Assembly (NCBI RefSeq): GCF_014284175.1
Contig: NZ_JACOGA010000013.1
Coordinates: 62,001 to 126,000, forward strand
Direction of reading: 5' to 3'
Length of the DNA stretch: 64,000 nt
Origin: Affinundibacterium flavidum
Lineage (GTDB): Bacteria; Pseudomonadota; Gammaproteobacteria; Burkholderiales; Burkholderiaceae_D
Shown: in pieces, positions 1-7,499 of the stretch
Position numbering within the stretch: position 1 is the stretch's first letter
Layout of the letters: the number at the start of each line of letters is the position of its first letter
The notes under the pieces: model-generated
The model's database searches: none
Seen by the model: the letters and a program-made list of their open reading frames with translations, nothing else
What the model was told of the DNA's origin: nothing
Program-made: the position numbers and the translations under genes

Positions 1-506
1 GGCTAGTGCGTATGCTCGATGGTGGTACCGATCCACGTTATCTAGCGCGCCGCATTATCCGTATGGCGAGTGAAGACATCGGTCTGGCAGATCCGCGCGC
101 TTTACGAATTTGTCTGGATGCTGCAGAAACCTATGAACGCCTCGGTTCACCAGAAGGTGAATTAGCTTTGGCCGAAGCCGTTGTTTATCTGGCCTGCGCT
201 GCCAAATCGAATGCGATTTATATGGCTTACAAACAAGCCCGTGCATTTGTCGCCAAAGACAAATCCCGCGTTGTGCCTGAGCATTTGCGCAATGCGCCAA
301 CTAAGTTGATGAAAGAGCTTGGTTACGGCAAATTGTATCGTTACGCCCATGATGAGCCAAACGCGTATGCTGCTGGTGAAACCTATATGCCAGAAGGCTT
401 GGAAGATGTGCGTTGGTATGAGCCAGTGCCGCGCGGTATGGAAATCAAGATAGCGGAAAAACTCACTTATCTGCGTCAACTAGATGAAGACAGCGGACAC
501 GATTAA
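1..506 (+). CDS. rarA: Replication-associated recombination protein A (RarA/MgsA), C-terminal part
   Basis: The gene enters from the left edge; only the last 168 or so residues are present. The reading frame is open from base 3 (Leu-Val-Arg-Met-Leu-Asp), so the GTG at position 6 is internal. The fragment matches the C-terminal lid and tetramerisation region of the RarA/MgsA/WRNIP1 AAA+ family: RMLDGGTDPRYLARRIIRMA, then EDIGLADPRAL, PEGELALAEAVVYLA and PNAYAAGETYMPEGL are hallmarks. RarA is a cytoplasmic clamp-loader-like ATPase acting at stalled replication forks. The ATPase core (Walker A and B) lies outside the window. It ends with TAA at 504-506, and the next gene is convergent. Identification is firm. 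Confidence 0.95.
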   Translation, partial: LVRMLDGGTDPRYLARRIIRMASEDIGLADPRALRICLDAAETYERLGSPEGELALAEAVVYLACAAKSNAIYMAYKQARAFVAKDKSRVVPEHLRNAPTKLMKELGYGKLYRYAHDEPNAYAAGETYMPEGLEDVRWYEPVPRGMEIKIAEKLTYLRQLDEDSGHD

Positions 507-529
507 GTACAAATTTTGGCTCGCTCGTA

Positions 530-1408
530 TCAGGGGTGAAACCATAATTCGGTACGATTCAATGCCATCGAGGCAGGATTTAACAGTGGATTTTTTAGAT
601 TGATTACGACTCTTTGTTTGAACTTAGCACGTTCGATGGAAGCCTTATGATATTTTTGAAATAAGTGTTCAAAAATGCCATTTGCAATGATTTTTTCAAA
701 GCCCAGTCGCAAATCCTCCGCTAACTGAGGGCGGCGCGGCGTCACGAAAAAATAGCAAGCGGTTTGATAATGTAAGATGAAACTCTCTTCAACGATGAAT
801 TTGTGCTCGCTGTGATGCTTGACGTCGCCCCAAATTTCAAAAACTGAACGTGGAAAGTAATCAAAACGCCCAGCGGCTAGCATGGCGAACAAAGGATCGT
901 AAGCATTCGACGTGAGCACCGACAGTTGATTGGCTTTGAGTATTCCTACATCGGGCCAGTCTTTTCCTTGTCCCGCCGTAAATTGTTGTAAATCTTCAGT
1001 TCTTTTAACTGTCGAAAACGCTGCTTTATTTTTTTCGGTAATCAGACTAATACGCCAGCCGAGCAAGCCTTTTTCTATAGGGAGTCGAATGGGGATGAGT
1101 TTTTTCTCTCTATCGTCCGTCGTCATGGTCCAGAGAATATCTATGTTGCCGTTTTCTCTGGTCATTTCGTAAATTGAACGAGCTTGCAACATACGGCCTG
1201 GGCTTTTTATCAATTGATAAGGGCGCGCGGAATGTTGAACGATGGCTTGCAATAGCTCGCGCACGTAGTCCTCGGTTGGATCGTTTTTTACATCCAATTT
1301 TGGCAATCTGATTTCTAGCGGTTCTTGTGCTTGCGCTGGGATAAAGCTCAATAAGCAAAGCACGCAGAATACGCCAAACATCTGTTGCAGATGAAATCGG
1401 CGATACAT
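530..1408 (-). CDS. Periplasmic solute-binding-protein-like protein (SBP_bac_3 type)
   Basis: This 292-residue protein has an N-terminal signal peptide (hydrophobic stretch about residues 9-25, cleavage near AQA-QEP) followed by a type-3 extracellular solute-binding fold. Typical elements are an early EDYVRELLQAIVQ helix, a region around GNIDILWTMTTDDRE and a late FDYFPRSVFEIW segment. A strong Shine-Dalgarno (GGGAGG) sits just upstream of the ATG. No permease or ATPase gene lies nearby, so it may be a stand-alone periplasmic sensor or orphan binding protein, a class common in Oxalobacteraceae. The ligand cannot be read from sequence; amino acids are the usual ligand of the family. It resembles the second such protein at 35486 only in general design. 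Confidence 0.75.
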   Translation of the reverse strand: MYRRFHLQQMFGVFCVLCLLSFIPAQAQEPLEIRLPKLDVKNDPTEDYVRELLQAIVQHSARPYQLIKSPGRMLQARSIYEMTRENGNIDILWTMTTDDREKKLIPIRLPIEKGLLGWRISLITEKNKAAFSTVKRTEDLQQFTAGQGKDWPDVGILKANQLSVLTSNAYDPLFAMLAAGRFDYFPRSVFEIWGDVKHHSEHKFIVEESFILHYQTACYFFVTPRRPQLAEDLRLGFEKIIANGIFEHLFQKYHKASIERAKFKQRVVINLKNPLLNPASMALNRTELWFHP

Positions 1409-1614
1409 TTTTCCTCCCTCAATATACGTCTGGACGCAATTTTGAGTATTGCTTGTGAGCTTAAGTATAGACGCTATTTATGTCAGAGTATGTGAGAGGA
1501 GGAAAAGCTGTTGTAACGAGGCGATTGTTTGAAAAACTATCTCAATTGTATTGTGCTCGTTAGGTTATTACGCATAGGTAAAAAACACGAGCATAGATTC
1601 GTTTGTCATCGAGT

Positions 1615-1646
1615 GAAGCAGAGAATTTGGCATTATTCTCTGCTTC
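1615..1646 (-). terminator. Hairpin after the saccharopine-dehydrogenase-family gene
   Basis: A 12-bp perfect inverted repeat (GAAGCAGAGAAT / ATTCTCTGCTTC) with an 8-base loop lies 42 bases past the stop of the minus-strand gene at 1689. There is no T-run on the minus strand, so it is either a weak terminator or a 3' mRNA-stabilising hairpin. Confidence 0.45.
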
Positions 1647-1688
1647 TTTGAGCTTTCTTGAAAATCGAACTGAGCACGTTGAATTAAA

Positions 1689-2780
1689 TTAACTCGCGTA
1701 ATAGCGGCCAAAACGGTTAGCAATGAAATCAGCTAAGGACGCTTGTTCTTGGCGAACTAAGCCTTGTTGCGGCAATTTTCCTGCAACTAGCATGTCAACC
1801 ATTGCGCAGATACCTGACGCAGTGGTTAATTGAATCGCCGAAAGCAACTGGCCATTTACTTCTTGCGCATAAATTTTCTTCGCATAGGATTCTTGCTCCA
1901 AACGTCCTGCACGCATGCCAATCACGCTGACAAAGACTAAGACCACGTCTTGTTTTGTCATAGGAATGGATGTTTCCAGCACGTCTTTTAGGATAGGGCG
2001 GCGTTCCAGTTTGCCCAATTCCAAGTCACGTATCAACATTTTGACGATATCGCGATGACCTGGGTAGCGCACTGTTTTGTAGTTCAAATTTTGTACTTTG
2101 CCGAGCAAAGATTCACAGAGTGTACCAAGACCACCAGAGGTATTAAAAGCTTCGTAATCTATGCCGTCTAATGAAAAATGTTCAATCTCTTCCAACGCCG
2201 ATGTTTCGCGTAAATGACCATCGACAATCGCTTCGCAGGGATTGCAATATTCATTGATCAGACCGTCGGTGCTCCAGGTCAGATTGTATTTCAAGGCATT
2301 GTTGGGGAAGGTGGGTAGTGCGCCAACTCGCATGCTGACATCGCGTAAAGAATCAAATTTTTTCGCGACATCATTGGCGACGATGGAAATAAAGCCCGGT
2401 GCCAACCCGCATTGTGGGACGAACGCAGTTTGTGCGTTTTCCGCTAATTGTTTAACGATTTTGGTGCTTTCCACGTCTTCGGTAAGATCGAAGTAGTGAG
2501 AGTTCGCAGCTTTCGCCGCACTGGCGATGACTGGCGTCAGAAAGTAAGGGCAAGCGGATAAAGTGACTTGGTGACCTTGTATCAATGCGCTGACCTCTGC
2601 CAAATTGCTGAGATCTGCAAGTGCGGTTTTGACATTGGGAAAGTTCTCTTGCGCGACATATTGCAGGCGCTCAGCATCACGATCTGCGACTGTAATTTCA
2701 TAGTCTCCAGTATGGGAAAGTAAATTTAAAATCGCATCGCCAATTTTTCCAGCGCCTAGCAATATGAGTTTCGTCGTCAT
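1689..2780 (-). CDS. Saccharopine dehydrogenase / lysine 6-dehydrogenase family oxidoreductase
   Basis: The chosen ATG at 2780 has GGAGA 8 bases upstream and opens directly into the Rossmann motif (KLILLGAGKIGDAI, residues 4-17), giving 363 residues. A longer frame start at 2825 adds 15 residues without a ribosome site. An NAD(P)-binding N-terminus is followed by the saccharopine dehydrogenase central domain; PQCGLAPGFISIVA (about residue 135) is the family's substrate-domain signature. Members oxidise lysine, saccharopine or related amino-acid derivatives in the cytoplasm. It is divergent from an Lrp/AsnC regulator 165 bases away, an arrangement typical of lysine or other amino-acid degradation genes. 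The exact substrate is inferred only. Confidence 0.8.
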   Translation of the reverse strand: MTTKLILLGAGKIGDAILNLLSHTGDYEITVADRDAERLQYVAQENFPNVKTALADLSNLAEVSALIQGHQVTLSACPYFLTPVIASAAKAANSHYFDLTEDVESTKIVKQLAENAQTAFVPQCGLAPGFISIVANDVAKKFDSLRDVSMRVGALPTFPNNALKYNLTWSTDGLINEYCNPCEAIVDGHLRETSALEEIEHFSLDGIDYEAFNTSGGLGTLCESLLGKVQNLNYKTVRYPGHRDIVKMLIRDLELGKLERRPILKDVLETSIPMTKQDVVLVFVSVIGMRAGRLEQESYAKKIYAQEVNGQLLSAIQLTTASGICAMVDMLVAGKLPQQGLVRQEQASLADFIANRFGRYYAS

Positions 2781-2891
2781 GATCAGTCTCCATAAAAAAT
2801 AGTAAGAAATGAATAGATATTTCAAATCTTGTGTTTCAATAACGACAGTGTAAATGTAAAAAATGTCAGATAATAGAGGCTAATCTATCGT

Positions 2892-2919
2892 CATATTGAT
2901 CGCAATCAAGACATATTGA
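2892..2919. promoter_or_regulatory. Possible Lrp/AsnC operator in the divergent promoter region
   Basis: The octamer CATATTGA occurs twice in direct orientation at 2892-2899 and 2912-2919, with starts exactly 20 bases (two helical turns) apart, in the 164-bp gap between the divergent dehydrogenase and Lrp-type genes. Helically phased sites are typical for octameric Lrp/AsnC proteins. This is inference from spacing and position only. Confidence 0.35.
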
Positions 2920-2944
2920 CGAACATTGTGAGCAAAGTGAGTGT

Positions 2945-3391
2945 ATGAAACCAATTCTTGATGAAATCGACAATAAAATTTTAGCTTTGCTGATGGATAA
3001 CGCAAGGATGCCGGTCACCGCCATTGCGAAGTCGGTTGGGATTGCACGTACGACCGTGATTGCCAGAATTAATGCCCTAGAAAAACGTAAAGTGATAGCT
3101 GGATACGGTTTGAAATTGAATCAAACTATGTATCAGCCTGCGGTCAGAGCATACGTGGGTTTGTCAATCGAGGCGCGTTCAGTCAGTCACTTGATTAAGG
3201 TCTTGCAGCAACTGCCGGAAGTAGAAAGTCTGTGTGCTGTGAGCGGAGCGATCGACTATATGCTGACCTTACGTTGCGCCAGCACCGAAGTCTTAGATAA
3301 ATTATTGGATCAAATTGGTAGTCTGGAGGGCGTTAGGCAAACTTCGACTTCTATCATCTTGAGTAAGCGAATTGACCGCTCGTCGATTTAA
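2945..3391 (+). CDS. Lrp/AsnC family transcriptional regulator
   Basis: This 148-residue protein has the standard two-domain layout. An AsnC-type winged helix-turn-helix covers about residues 5-60 (LDEIDNKILALLMDNARMPV, then IAKSVGIARTTVIARINALE), and an alpha/beta RAM ligand domain follows (VRAYVGLSIEARS, LPEVESLCAVSGAIDYML). The length is normal for the family. Such regulators bind DNA as multimers and respond to an amino acid; the divergent saccharopine-dehydrogenase-type gene is the likely target, with lysine or a derivative as a plausible effector (inference). The ATG at 2945 has only a modest upstream purine stretch (GAGCAAAGTGAGTGT). The gene ends before a bidirectional terminator. Confidence 0.92.
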   Translation: MKPILDEIDNKILALLMDNARMPVTAIAKSVGIARTTVIARINALEKRKVIAGYGLKLNQTMYQPAVRAYVGLSIEARSVSHLIKVLQQLPEVESLCAVSGAIDYMLTLRCASTEVLDKLLDQIGSLEGVRQTSTSIILSKRIDRSSI

Positions 3392-3435
3392 TTAGTAAAT
3401 TAATGGATTGATAGACTAATAGGTGGAATATGCGA

Positions 3436-3465
3436 AAAAAAAACCTGCTGAAAGCAGGTTTTTTT
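3436..3465. terminator. Bidirectional terminator between convergent genes
   Basis: An A-tract, the stem AAACCTGCT / AGCAGGTTT with a 3-base loop and a T-tract separate the Lrp-type gene (+) from the small exported protein gene (-). Tracts on both sides allow use in both directions. Confidence 0.85.
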
Positions 3466-3514
3466 AAGAATAGCGTAATTCAGCATATATCCCAGCCGCG
3501 GGGAATATCCGACA

Positions 3515-3817
3515 TTAAGCGTTTTCTTGCGCTTTATTCGGTGTCTTCTTATCGTCGTTATTGTTCTTCTTGGACGTAGAAGGTTCAGTGAATTTCTGTG
3601 AAGTCTGCTGCAAAATTTGCAAATGAACTGAAGCTTTATCCATACCGCTGCGATCAATTTGCAAAGCATTTTGGCCACCTGGACTCTCCGGCGGGCAATT
3701 TTCCTGGCAAGTTGGCGGCGTATTCGTTTGTGTCGGTACTACGACAAATTCTTGGCTATAGGCGAAGCCAGCGAAAGCGAGCAATCCAATACCGAGTGAA
3801 AATTGTTTCGTATTCAT
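3515..3817 (-). CDS. Small exported protein of unknown function
   Basis: The likely ATG is at 3817 (TTTGGAG about 10 bases upstream), giving 100 residues; a TTG nine bases earlier is less likely. Residues 1-22 form a clear signal peptide ending in AYS-QEF. The mature part has a TPPTCQENCPPESPGG segment with two cysteines three residues apart, then a short polar helix and a very lysine- and asparagine-rich tail (STSKKNNNDDKKTPNKAQENA). The charged C-terminus and low complexity suggest a small periplasmic protein. I recognise no family. It stands alone between convergent and divergent neighbours. Confidence 0.6.
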   Translation of the reverse strand: MNTKQFSLGIGLLAFAGFAYSQEFVVVPTQTNTPPTCQENCPPESPGGQNALQIDRSGMDKASVHLQILQQTSQKFTEPSTSKKNNNDDKKTPNKAQENA

Positions 3818-4289
3818 GATAGTCAAACTCCAAATGAATGGCGGCGAAGCGAGAAGTGTAAATCAAATTGTGGCTGATGCGTCAAACTATTTGTAATAGA
3901 TTTGTATCAAGCGCACTCGATATTTTATGCAAATAATCTCAATGAATTAATTGGCAATTATTTGCAATAGCGTGACTGTAAAGTGAATTCATTCTGACTA
4001 CCAGCGAGATGCGACGAAACGCCAGATTTGATGCTTCAATGATCAAAAAATTAAGCTAAAAGGTATTTTGTCCACTTTAAGTGTGCTTCGTGGCCATTTT
4101 CTCGCTTTTTTACCGTAGGCATATGGCGCCAGACGCTTGATAATCCATTCATGCCAGACACCTAGCTATTCACACCGCCAAAATGCAATTTGGTCGGAAA
4201 CCAGAGGCAATGTGAAATCGCCTGATATAAAGTGCAACTCAGTGAAGTGTAGTGAACGTATTTCTACCGTAATAATTTGAGGAACCAAA
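3818..4289. other. Intergenic region, no gene seen
   Basis: This roughly 470-base divergent spacer between the small exported protein (-) and the membrane protein (+) is AT-rich in its first part. It contains no convincing open frame, RNA gene or strong hairpin, and presumably holds two promoters I cannot pin down. Confidence 0.6.
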
Positions 4290-4643
4290 ATGAAAGATTC
4301 GACCAAACAATACTTCTATTCAGTTTTGCGTCAGACTTGGCAAGAGTTTCGCGCTATAGGCGATAAGCTTGGAAAACAATTGATGCGTACGCCTTTGCCG
4401 CGTGTCTTGATGCTGTGTATAGGCTTGGCTTTGGTGATTACCCTAATTCCTTTAGCGCTCAGTTTGTTCGTGATCTTTATGCTGGTGAAATTATTTTTGC
4501 TGGTGGTCATGATGGGCGGGCGAGCCCAGCGGAATCAGGCCGCAGAGCAATCGTTTAAACAACATCAGTGGTCACATAAAGAAGCCGAAGATGCGCAATT
4601 TGTCCGCGTAGAACAAATCACCTATCGTCGGGATGAGCGCTAA
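4290..4643 (+). CDS. Small two-helix membrane protein, unknown function
   Basis: The ATG at 4290 follows TTGAGGAACC, a good ribosome site. The 117-residue product has a basic, amphipathic N-terminal 35 residues (QTWQEFRAIGDKLGKQLMRT), then a hydrophobic stretch at about 37-74 (VLMLCIGLALVITLIPLALS and VIFMLVKLFLLVVMMGG) long enough for two closely spaced transmembrane segments, then a polar tail. No enzyme motif is visible and no family is recognised. It is monocistronic, flanked by a terminator. Confidence 0.65.
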   Translation: MKDSTKQYFYSVLRQTWQEFRAIGDKLGKQLMRTPLPRVLMLCIGLALVITLIPLALSLFVIFMLVKLFLLVVMMGGRAQRNQAAEQSFKQHQWSHKEAEDAQFVRVEQITYRRDER

Positions 4644-4677
4644 TTTTCAGTGCCATTCTTGACGATACTACACACAA

Positions 4678-4709
4678 AAAAACGCCGCAAAGGAATTTGC
4701 GGCGTTTTT
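4678..4709. terminator. Bidirectional terminator
   Basis: The stem AACGCCGCAAA / TTTGCGGCGTT with loop GGAA is flanked by an A-run and a T-run. It lies between the convergent membrane-protein gene (+) and the M24 peptidase gene (-). Confidence 0.9.
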
Positions 4710-4737
4710 GCATGTTTAACGAAGTTGCGCTTGCTCG

Positions 4738-6090
4738 TTATTGATTGTAGTTAGATGGTCGAGGAATCGGATAAATAACTTTTTGCCGCCCATCGATGTA
4801 ACGTACAGTTTCACCGTCAAAAAACGCATCTTCTTCCAGCATGATGCGTATGCTTTTCTTCCACTCTGGGATCATGCTGCTGGCATTGAGTTCTATCGAA
4901 TAAGCAGTATTTTTTCTCAATGCCTGATCACCTGTTCCCGGCACCGAAGCTTGATTATCCCACATGCCGATTGCAGGCCCCGCCGCATGCCCGTGATAGC
5001 CAATCGGGTGTGAATAAATGCTAGCCTGTATATTTTCGGTCTTCGCTTGCGCTAGCGCTCCTGCTAAGACTTGATTCCCAGTTTTACCTTCTTTGAACTG
5101 CATGGTTAAAATATCTTGCAGGCGATTTGCTTTGACAAATGCTTGCTGGATAGCAGCGGGAACACTGGTCTCGCCAGGTTTTAGAATATAGGCGTGTTGT
5201 TGAATATCGGTATTTAAGCGCAGGTAAGTGGTCCCTATGTCGACGTGAATCAAATCGCCCGGCTGTATTACGTCAGCTTTGGGTTTGATCGCAAAACTGC
5301 GTTCGCTTCCTTCTGTTTTAGGATCGACCCTTTGTATGTCGACGGTAGGGTGGAACCAGGTATCGTAGCCAAGGTCACGGATTTTTTGTCTGAACCACCA
5401 CACTACATCTTCGCTGGTTGTGATACCCGGTGTGATCACCTGTTCAGAGAAACCCTCTTCAATAATCTTATGGGTGGCATTGATTAGTTGCGGATAAAAC
5501 TGCATTTCACGTGCAGTGCGAGTTTCAAGCCAACGAATAGCGAGAGGTTCTGCAGAAACAACACGCGAACTAAAGTTCGCTGGTAATTTTTGTATTAACT
5601 CTTGATATTCAGTGTGATCCAAACCATCTGCGTGGGCGAAATGCTGGGAAGTATTGACACCGATTTTTTGCGGATTTCTTTGTTTGACGATATCGACTAA
5701 TGCATCCCATTGGTCCGGAAATTTCTGCGTATCCCAGGCAGCTTTGATATTGCTGCCGAAGTCATAGCGAGCGACTGCCAGACGTTCGATCGTTTTAGTT
5801 TGTGGATTACGGTAAAACACTAAGATCGTGCGACGGCGTGCATTGAGCCATTCGGCTGGCAACATGGTTTTTAAAACTGGATCTTCATTGTATTCGCGAG
5901 AAATGACGATCCACATGTCGATCCCGGTTTGTTCCATCATGCCGGGTAATAAATTGCTAAATCGATCAGCCAGATTTTCATCGATGACACGCGCTTGATC
6001 ACGTACCGATAGAATCTGTGCTTGCGCCGGAATGGACTGCATACAAGCAAAAAAACTTGCCATACTCAGCGCTATTAGTGTTTTTTTCAT
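4738..6090 (-). CDS. Secreted M24-family metallopeptidase (Xaa-Pro aminopeptidase-like)
   Basis: The start is set at the ATG at 6090 (GGAGACAGT just upstream), which begins a signal peptide (MKKTLIALSMASFFACMQSI, cleavage near AQA); a longer frame would bury it. The 450-residue protein has a creatinase-type N-terminal domain and a pita-bread C-terminal domain. The five metal ligands are visible: two Asp in HVDIGTTYLRLNTDIQQ, His in SHPIGYHGHAAGP, Glu in YSIELNAS and Glu in IMLEEDAFF. The spacing between the two aspartates is the M24 pattern. Family members remove N-terminal residues next to proline or act on related substrates; a periplasmic location fits peptide scavenging. It stands alone between terminators. 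Confidence 0.85.
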   Translation of the reverse strand: MKKTLIALSMASFFACMQSIPAQAQILSVRDQARVIDENLADRFSNLLPGMMEQTGIDMWIVISREYNEDPVLKTMLPAEWLNARRRTILVFYRNPQTKTIERLAVARYDFGSNIKAAWDTQKFPDQWDALVDIVKQRNPQKIGVNTSQHFAHADGLDHTEYQELIQKLPANFSSRVVSAEPLAIRWLETRTAREMQFYPQLINATHKIIEEGFSEQVITPGITTSEDVVWWFRQKIRDLGYDTWFHPTVDIQRVDPKTEGSERSFAIKPKADVIQPGDLIHVDIGTTYLRLNTDIQQHAYILKPGETSVPAAIQQAFVKANRLQDILTMQFKEGKTGNQVLAGALAQAKTENIQASIYSHPIGYHGHAAGPAIGMWDNQASVPGTGDQALRKNTAYSIELNASSMIPEWKKSIRIMLEEDAFFDGETVRYIDGRQKVIYPIPRPSNYNQ

Positions 6091-6157
6091 ACTGTCTCCG
6101 CGGTCATTGTTGAGGGACTTGGACAAGTATTACTAGCCGAAGTTCGTTCGCTTATGA

Positions 6158-6190
6158 GTTTGAGCTTAAGTTTGAGCTTAAGCTTAAGCT
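6158..6190. repeat. Short tandem repeat, 12-bp unit GTTTGAGCTTAA
   Basis: The unit occurs about 2.5 times, with a final partial AGCTTAAGCT, in the gap between two minus-strand genes. It contains the palindrome AGCTTAAGCT. Confidence 0.7.
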
Positions 6191-6199
6191 AGCAAGCGA

Positions 6200-6406
6200 T
6201 CAATCATCACTGAGCGCCACTTTGGCGGCTTCTTCCGGCGTCAAGCCATCATAAAATTGATCGGTCAAGAATTCAATTTCCTCTTCGATAAACTCTTGTG
6301 CCTGCGCTTGCGTTGCGCCACCTTTGACTAAATATCCTTCAACTTCTATGCACCAGTTGATGACTGCCATTGTTTCTTCATCGAGTTCTTCGTTCTTCTT
6401 GGCCAT
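6200..6406 (-). CDS. Small acidic protein, unknown function
   Basis: A 68-residue highly acidic protein (MAKKNEELDEETMAVINWCI...VALSDD) with no signal peptide and no membrane segment. The ATG has AAGGAAAAATC upstream, a usable ribosome site. The predicted fold is all-helical, with a repeated EEE-rich stretch (QEFIEEEIEFLTDQFYDGLT). Coding character is supported by the clean start, ribosome site and stop close to the end of a non-coding gap. No family is recognised. It is divergent from the PhzF-like gene, with under 100 bases between the starts. Confidence 0.65.
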   Translation of the reverse strand: MAKKNEELDEETMAVINWCIEVEGYLVKGGATQAQAQEFIEEEIEFLTDQFYDGLTPEEAAKVALSDD

Positions 6407-6503
6407 GATTTTTCCTTGATTGCGAGTGGGATTGATAGTAGATGTAGAGGAAACGGTTATTATTCTGATTATTCCCTATTTATTGTCTGGAGTGTTTAAA
6501 TCC

Positions 6504-7388
6504 ATGAATTTTTCTTACCGGCTCTTGAATGTATTTGCTGAATCCACTTTTGGTGGCAATCCTCTGTGTGTATTTGAAGACGCACGTGGTATTAGTGATG
6601 AACAGATGCAGGCAATTGCATTGCAATTTAATTTATCCGAAACGGTATTTATTTTGCCGTCAGAAAAAGCCACGGCGAGAATGCGTATTTTCACCACAGG
6701 CTATGAAATGCCGTTTGCAGGTCATCCGACTTTGGGTACTGCGTATGTGGTTCGCAGCTTGTTGAAGACTGGCGATGCGCTGACCTTGGAATGTAAAGCT
6801 GGTATCGTCAACGTTGAAGCGCGAGAGAATATCTGGACTCTGACTGCACCTACGCAAGGTGCTCCAGTCGTTATGCCGTGCGCACTCGCATCGTCTGAGT
6901 TGGCAGCAATGCTGGGTTTGCATCCAGATGATTTGTTGTCTGAACCACTGTGGGTGAATGCCGGTACTGACCAACTCTTGGTGCCTTTGCGCACCGCAGA
7001 AGCAGTACAGCGAGCACAGCCCGAGAGTTCACGTTTGGCCGAATGGCCGCAAAGTAGTTTGGGCAGAAAAACGGCGTATTTATTTGCATGGAATCAAGAA
7101 GATGATGCAGGTCAAACTCCGGCGCAGCGCTTAAAAGTGACTGCCCGTTATTTCTTTACGAAGCAAGGTGGCGGTGTCGCTGAAGATCCGGGTACGGGTT
7201 CGGCTTGCGCCAATCTGGGCGGTTGGTGGATCGCGCAACAGCGACAATTGCCAGTCAGTATTGAAGTGGCGCAGGGTGAGCAAGTACAAAGAGCGAGCCG
7301 ACTATTGTTAGATGTGAATCAAGCTGGGCGCATACAAGTTGGCGGTCGAGTGTTGGAACTTGGACATGGGGTGTTAAACTTGGGATGA
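6504..7388 (+). CDS. PhzF family isomerase/epimerase
   Basis: The start is taken as the ATG at 6504 (GGAG 11 bases upstream); the 28 residues before it do not look like the family. The 294-residue product begins with the canonical PhzF start (FSYRLLNVFAESTFGGNPLC). The catalytic glutamate is E46 in NLSETVFIL, GYEMPFAGHPTLGTAYVV follows, and the C-terminal mirror domain carries QGGGVAEDPGTGSACANLGG. PhzF-type proteins have a diaminopimelate-epimerase fold and catalyse hydrogen shifts or epimerisations; only a few members make phenazines. No phenazine genes are nearby, so the substrate is unknown. It is followed about 110 bases later by moeA. Confidence 0.9.
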   Translation: MNFSYRLLNVFAESTFGGNPLCVFEDARGISDEQMQAIALQFNLSETVFILPSEKATARMRIFTTGYEMPFAGHPTLGTAYVVRSLLKTGDALTLECKAGIVNVEARENIWTLTAPTQGAPVVMPCALASSELAAMLGLHPDDLLSEPLWVNAGTDQLLVPLRTAEAVQRAQPESSRLAEWPQSSLGRKTAYLFAWNQEDDAGQTPAQRLKVTARYFFTKQGGGVAEDPGTGSACANLGGWWIAQQRQLPVSIEVAQGEQVQRASRLLLDVNQAGRIQVGGRVLELGHGVLNLG

Positions 7389-7466
7389 TTTTGTGCTCTG
7401 CATTCTAGTTATTTCAGACCATCTGATATTGTCGTTAGCCCTTTGTATAAAAAAGTCACAAGATTT

Positions 7467-7499
7467 CAAACTAAGCTTCAAACTAAGCTTCAAACTATG
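7467..7499. repeat. Tandem 12-bp repeat at the moeA start
   Basis: TTCAAACTAAGC is repeated and then merges into TTCAAACTATG, where ATG is the probable moeA start codon. The repeat occupies the place where a ribosome binding site would be expected, and none is seen. Confidence 0.7.

Noticed and set aside
6504..7388. Phenazine biosynthesis gene phzF
   Set aside because: The family is broad and no other phenazine gene is present.
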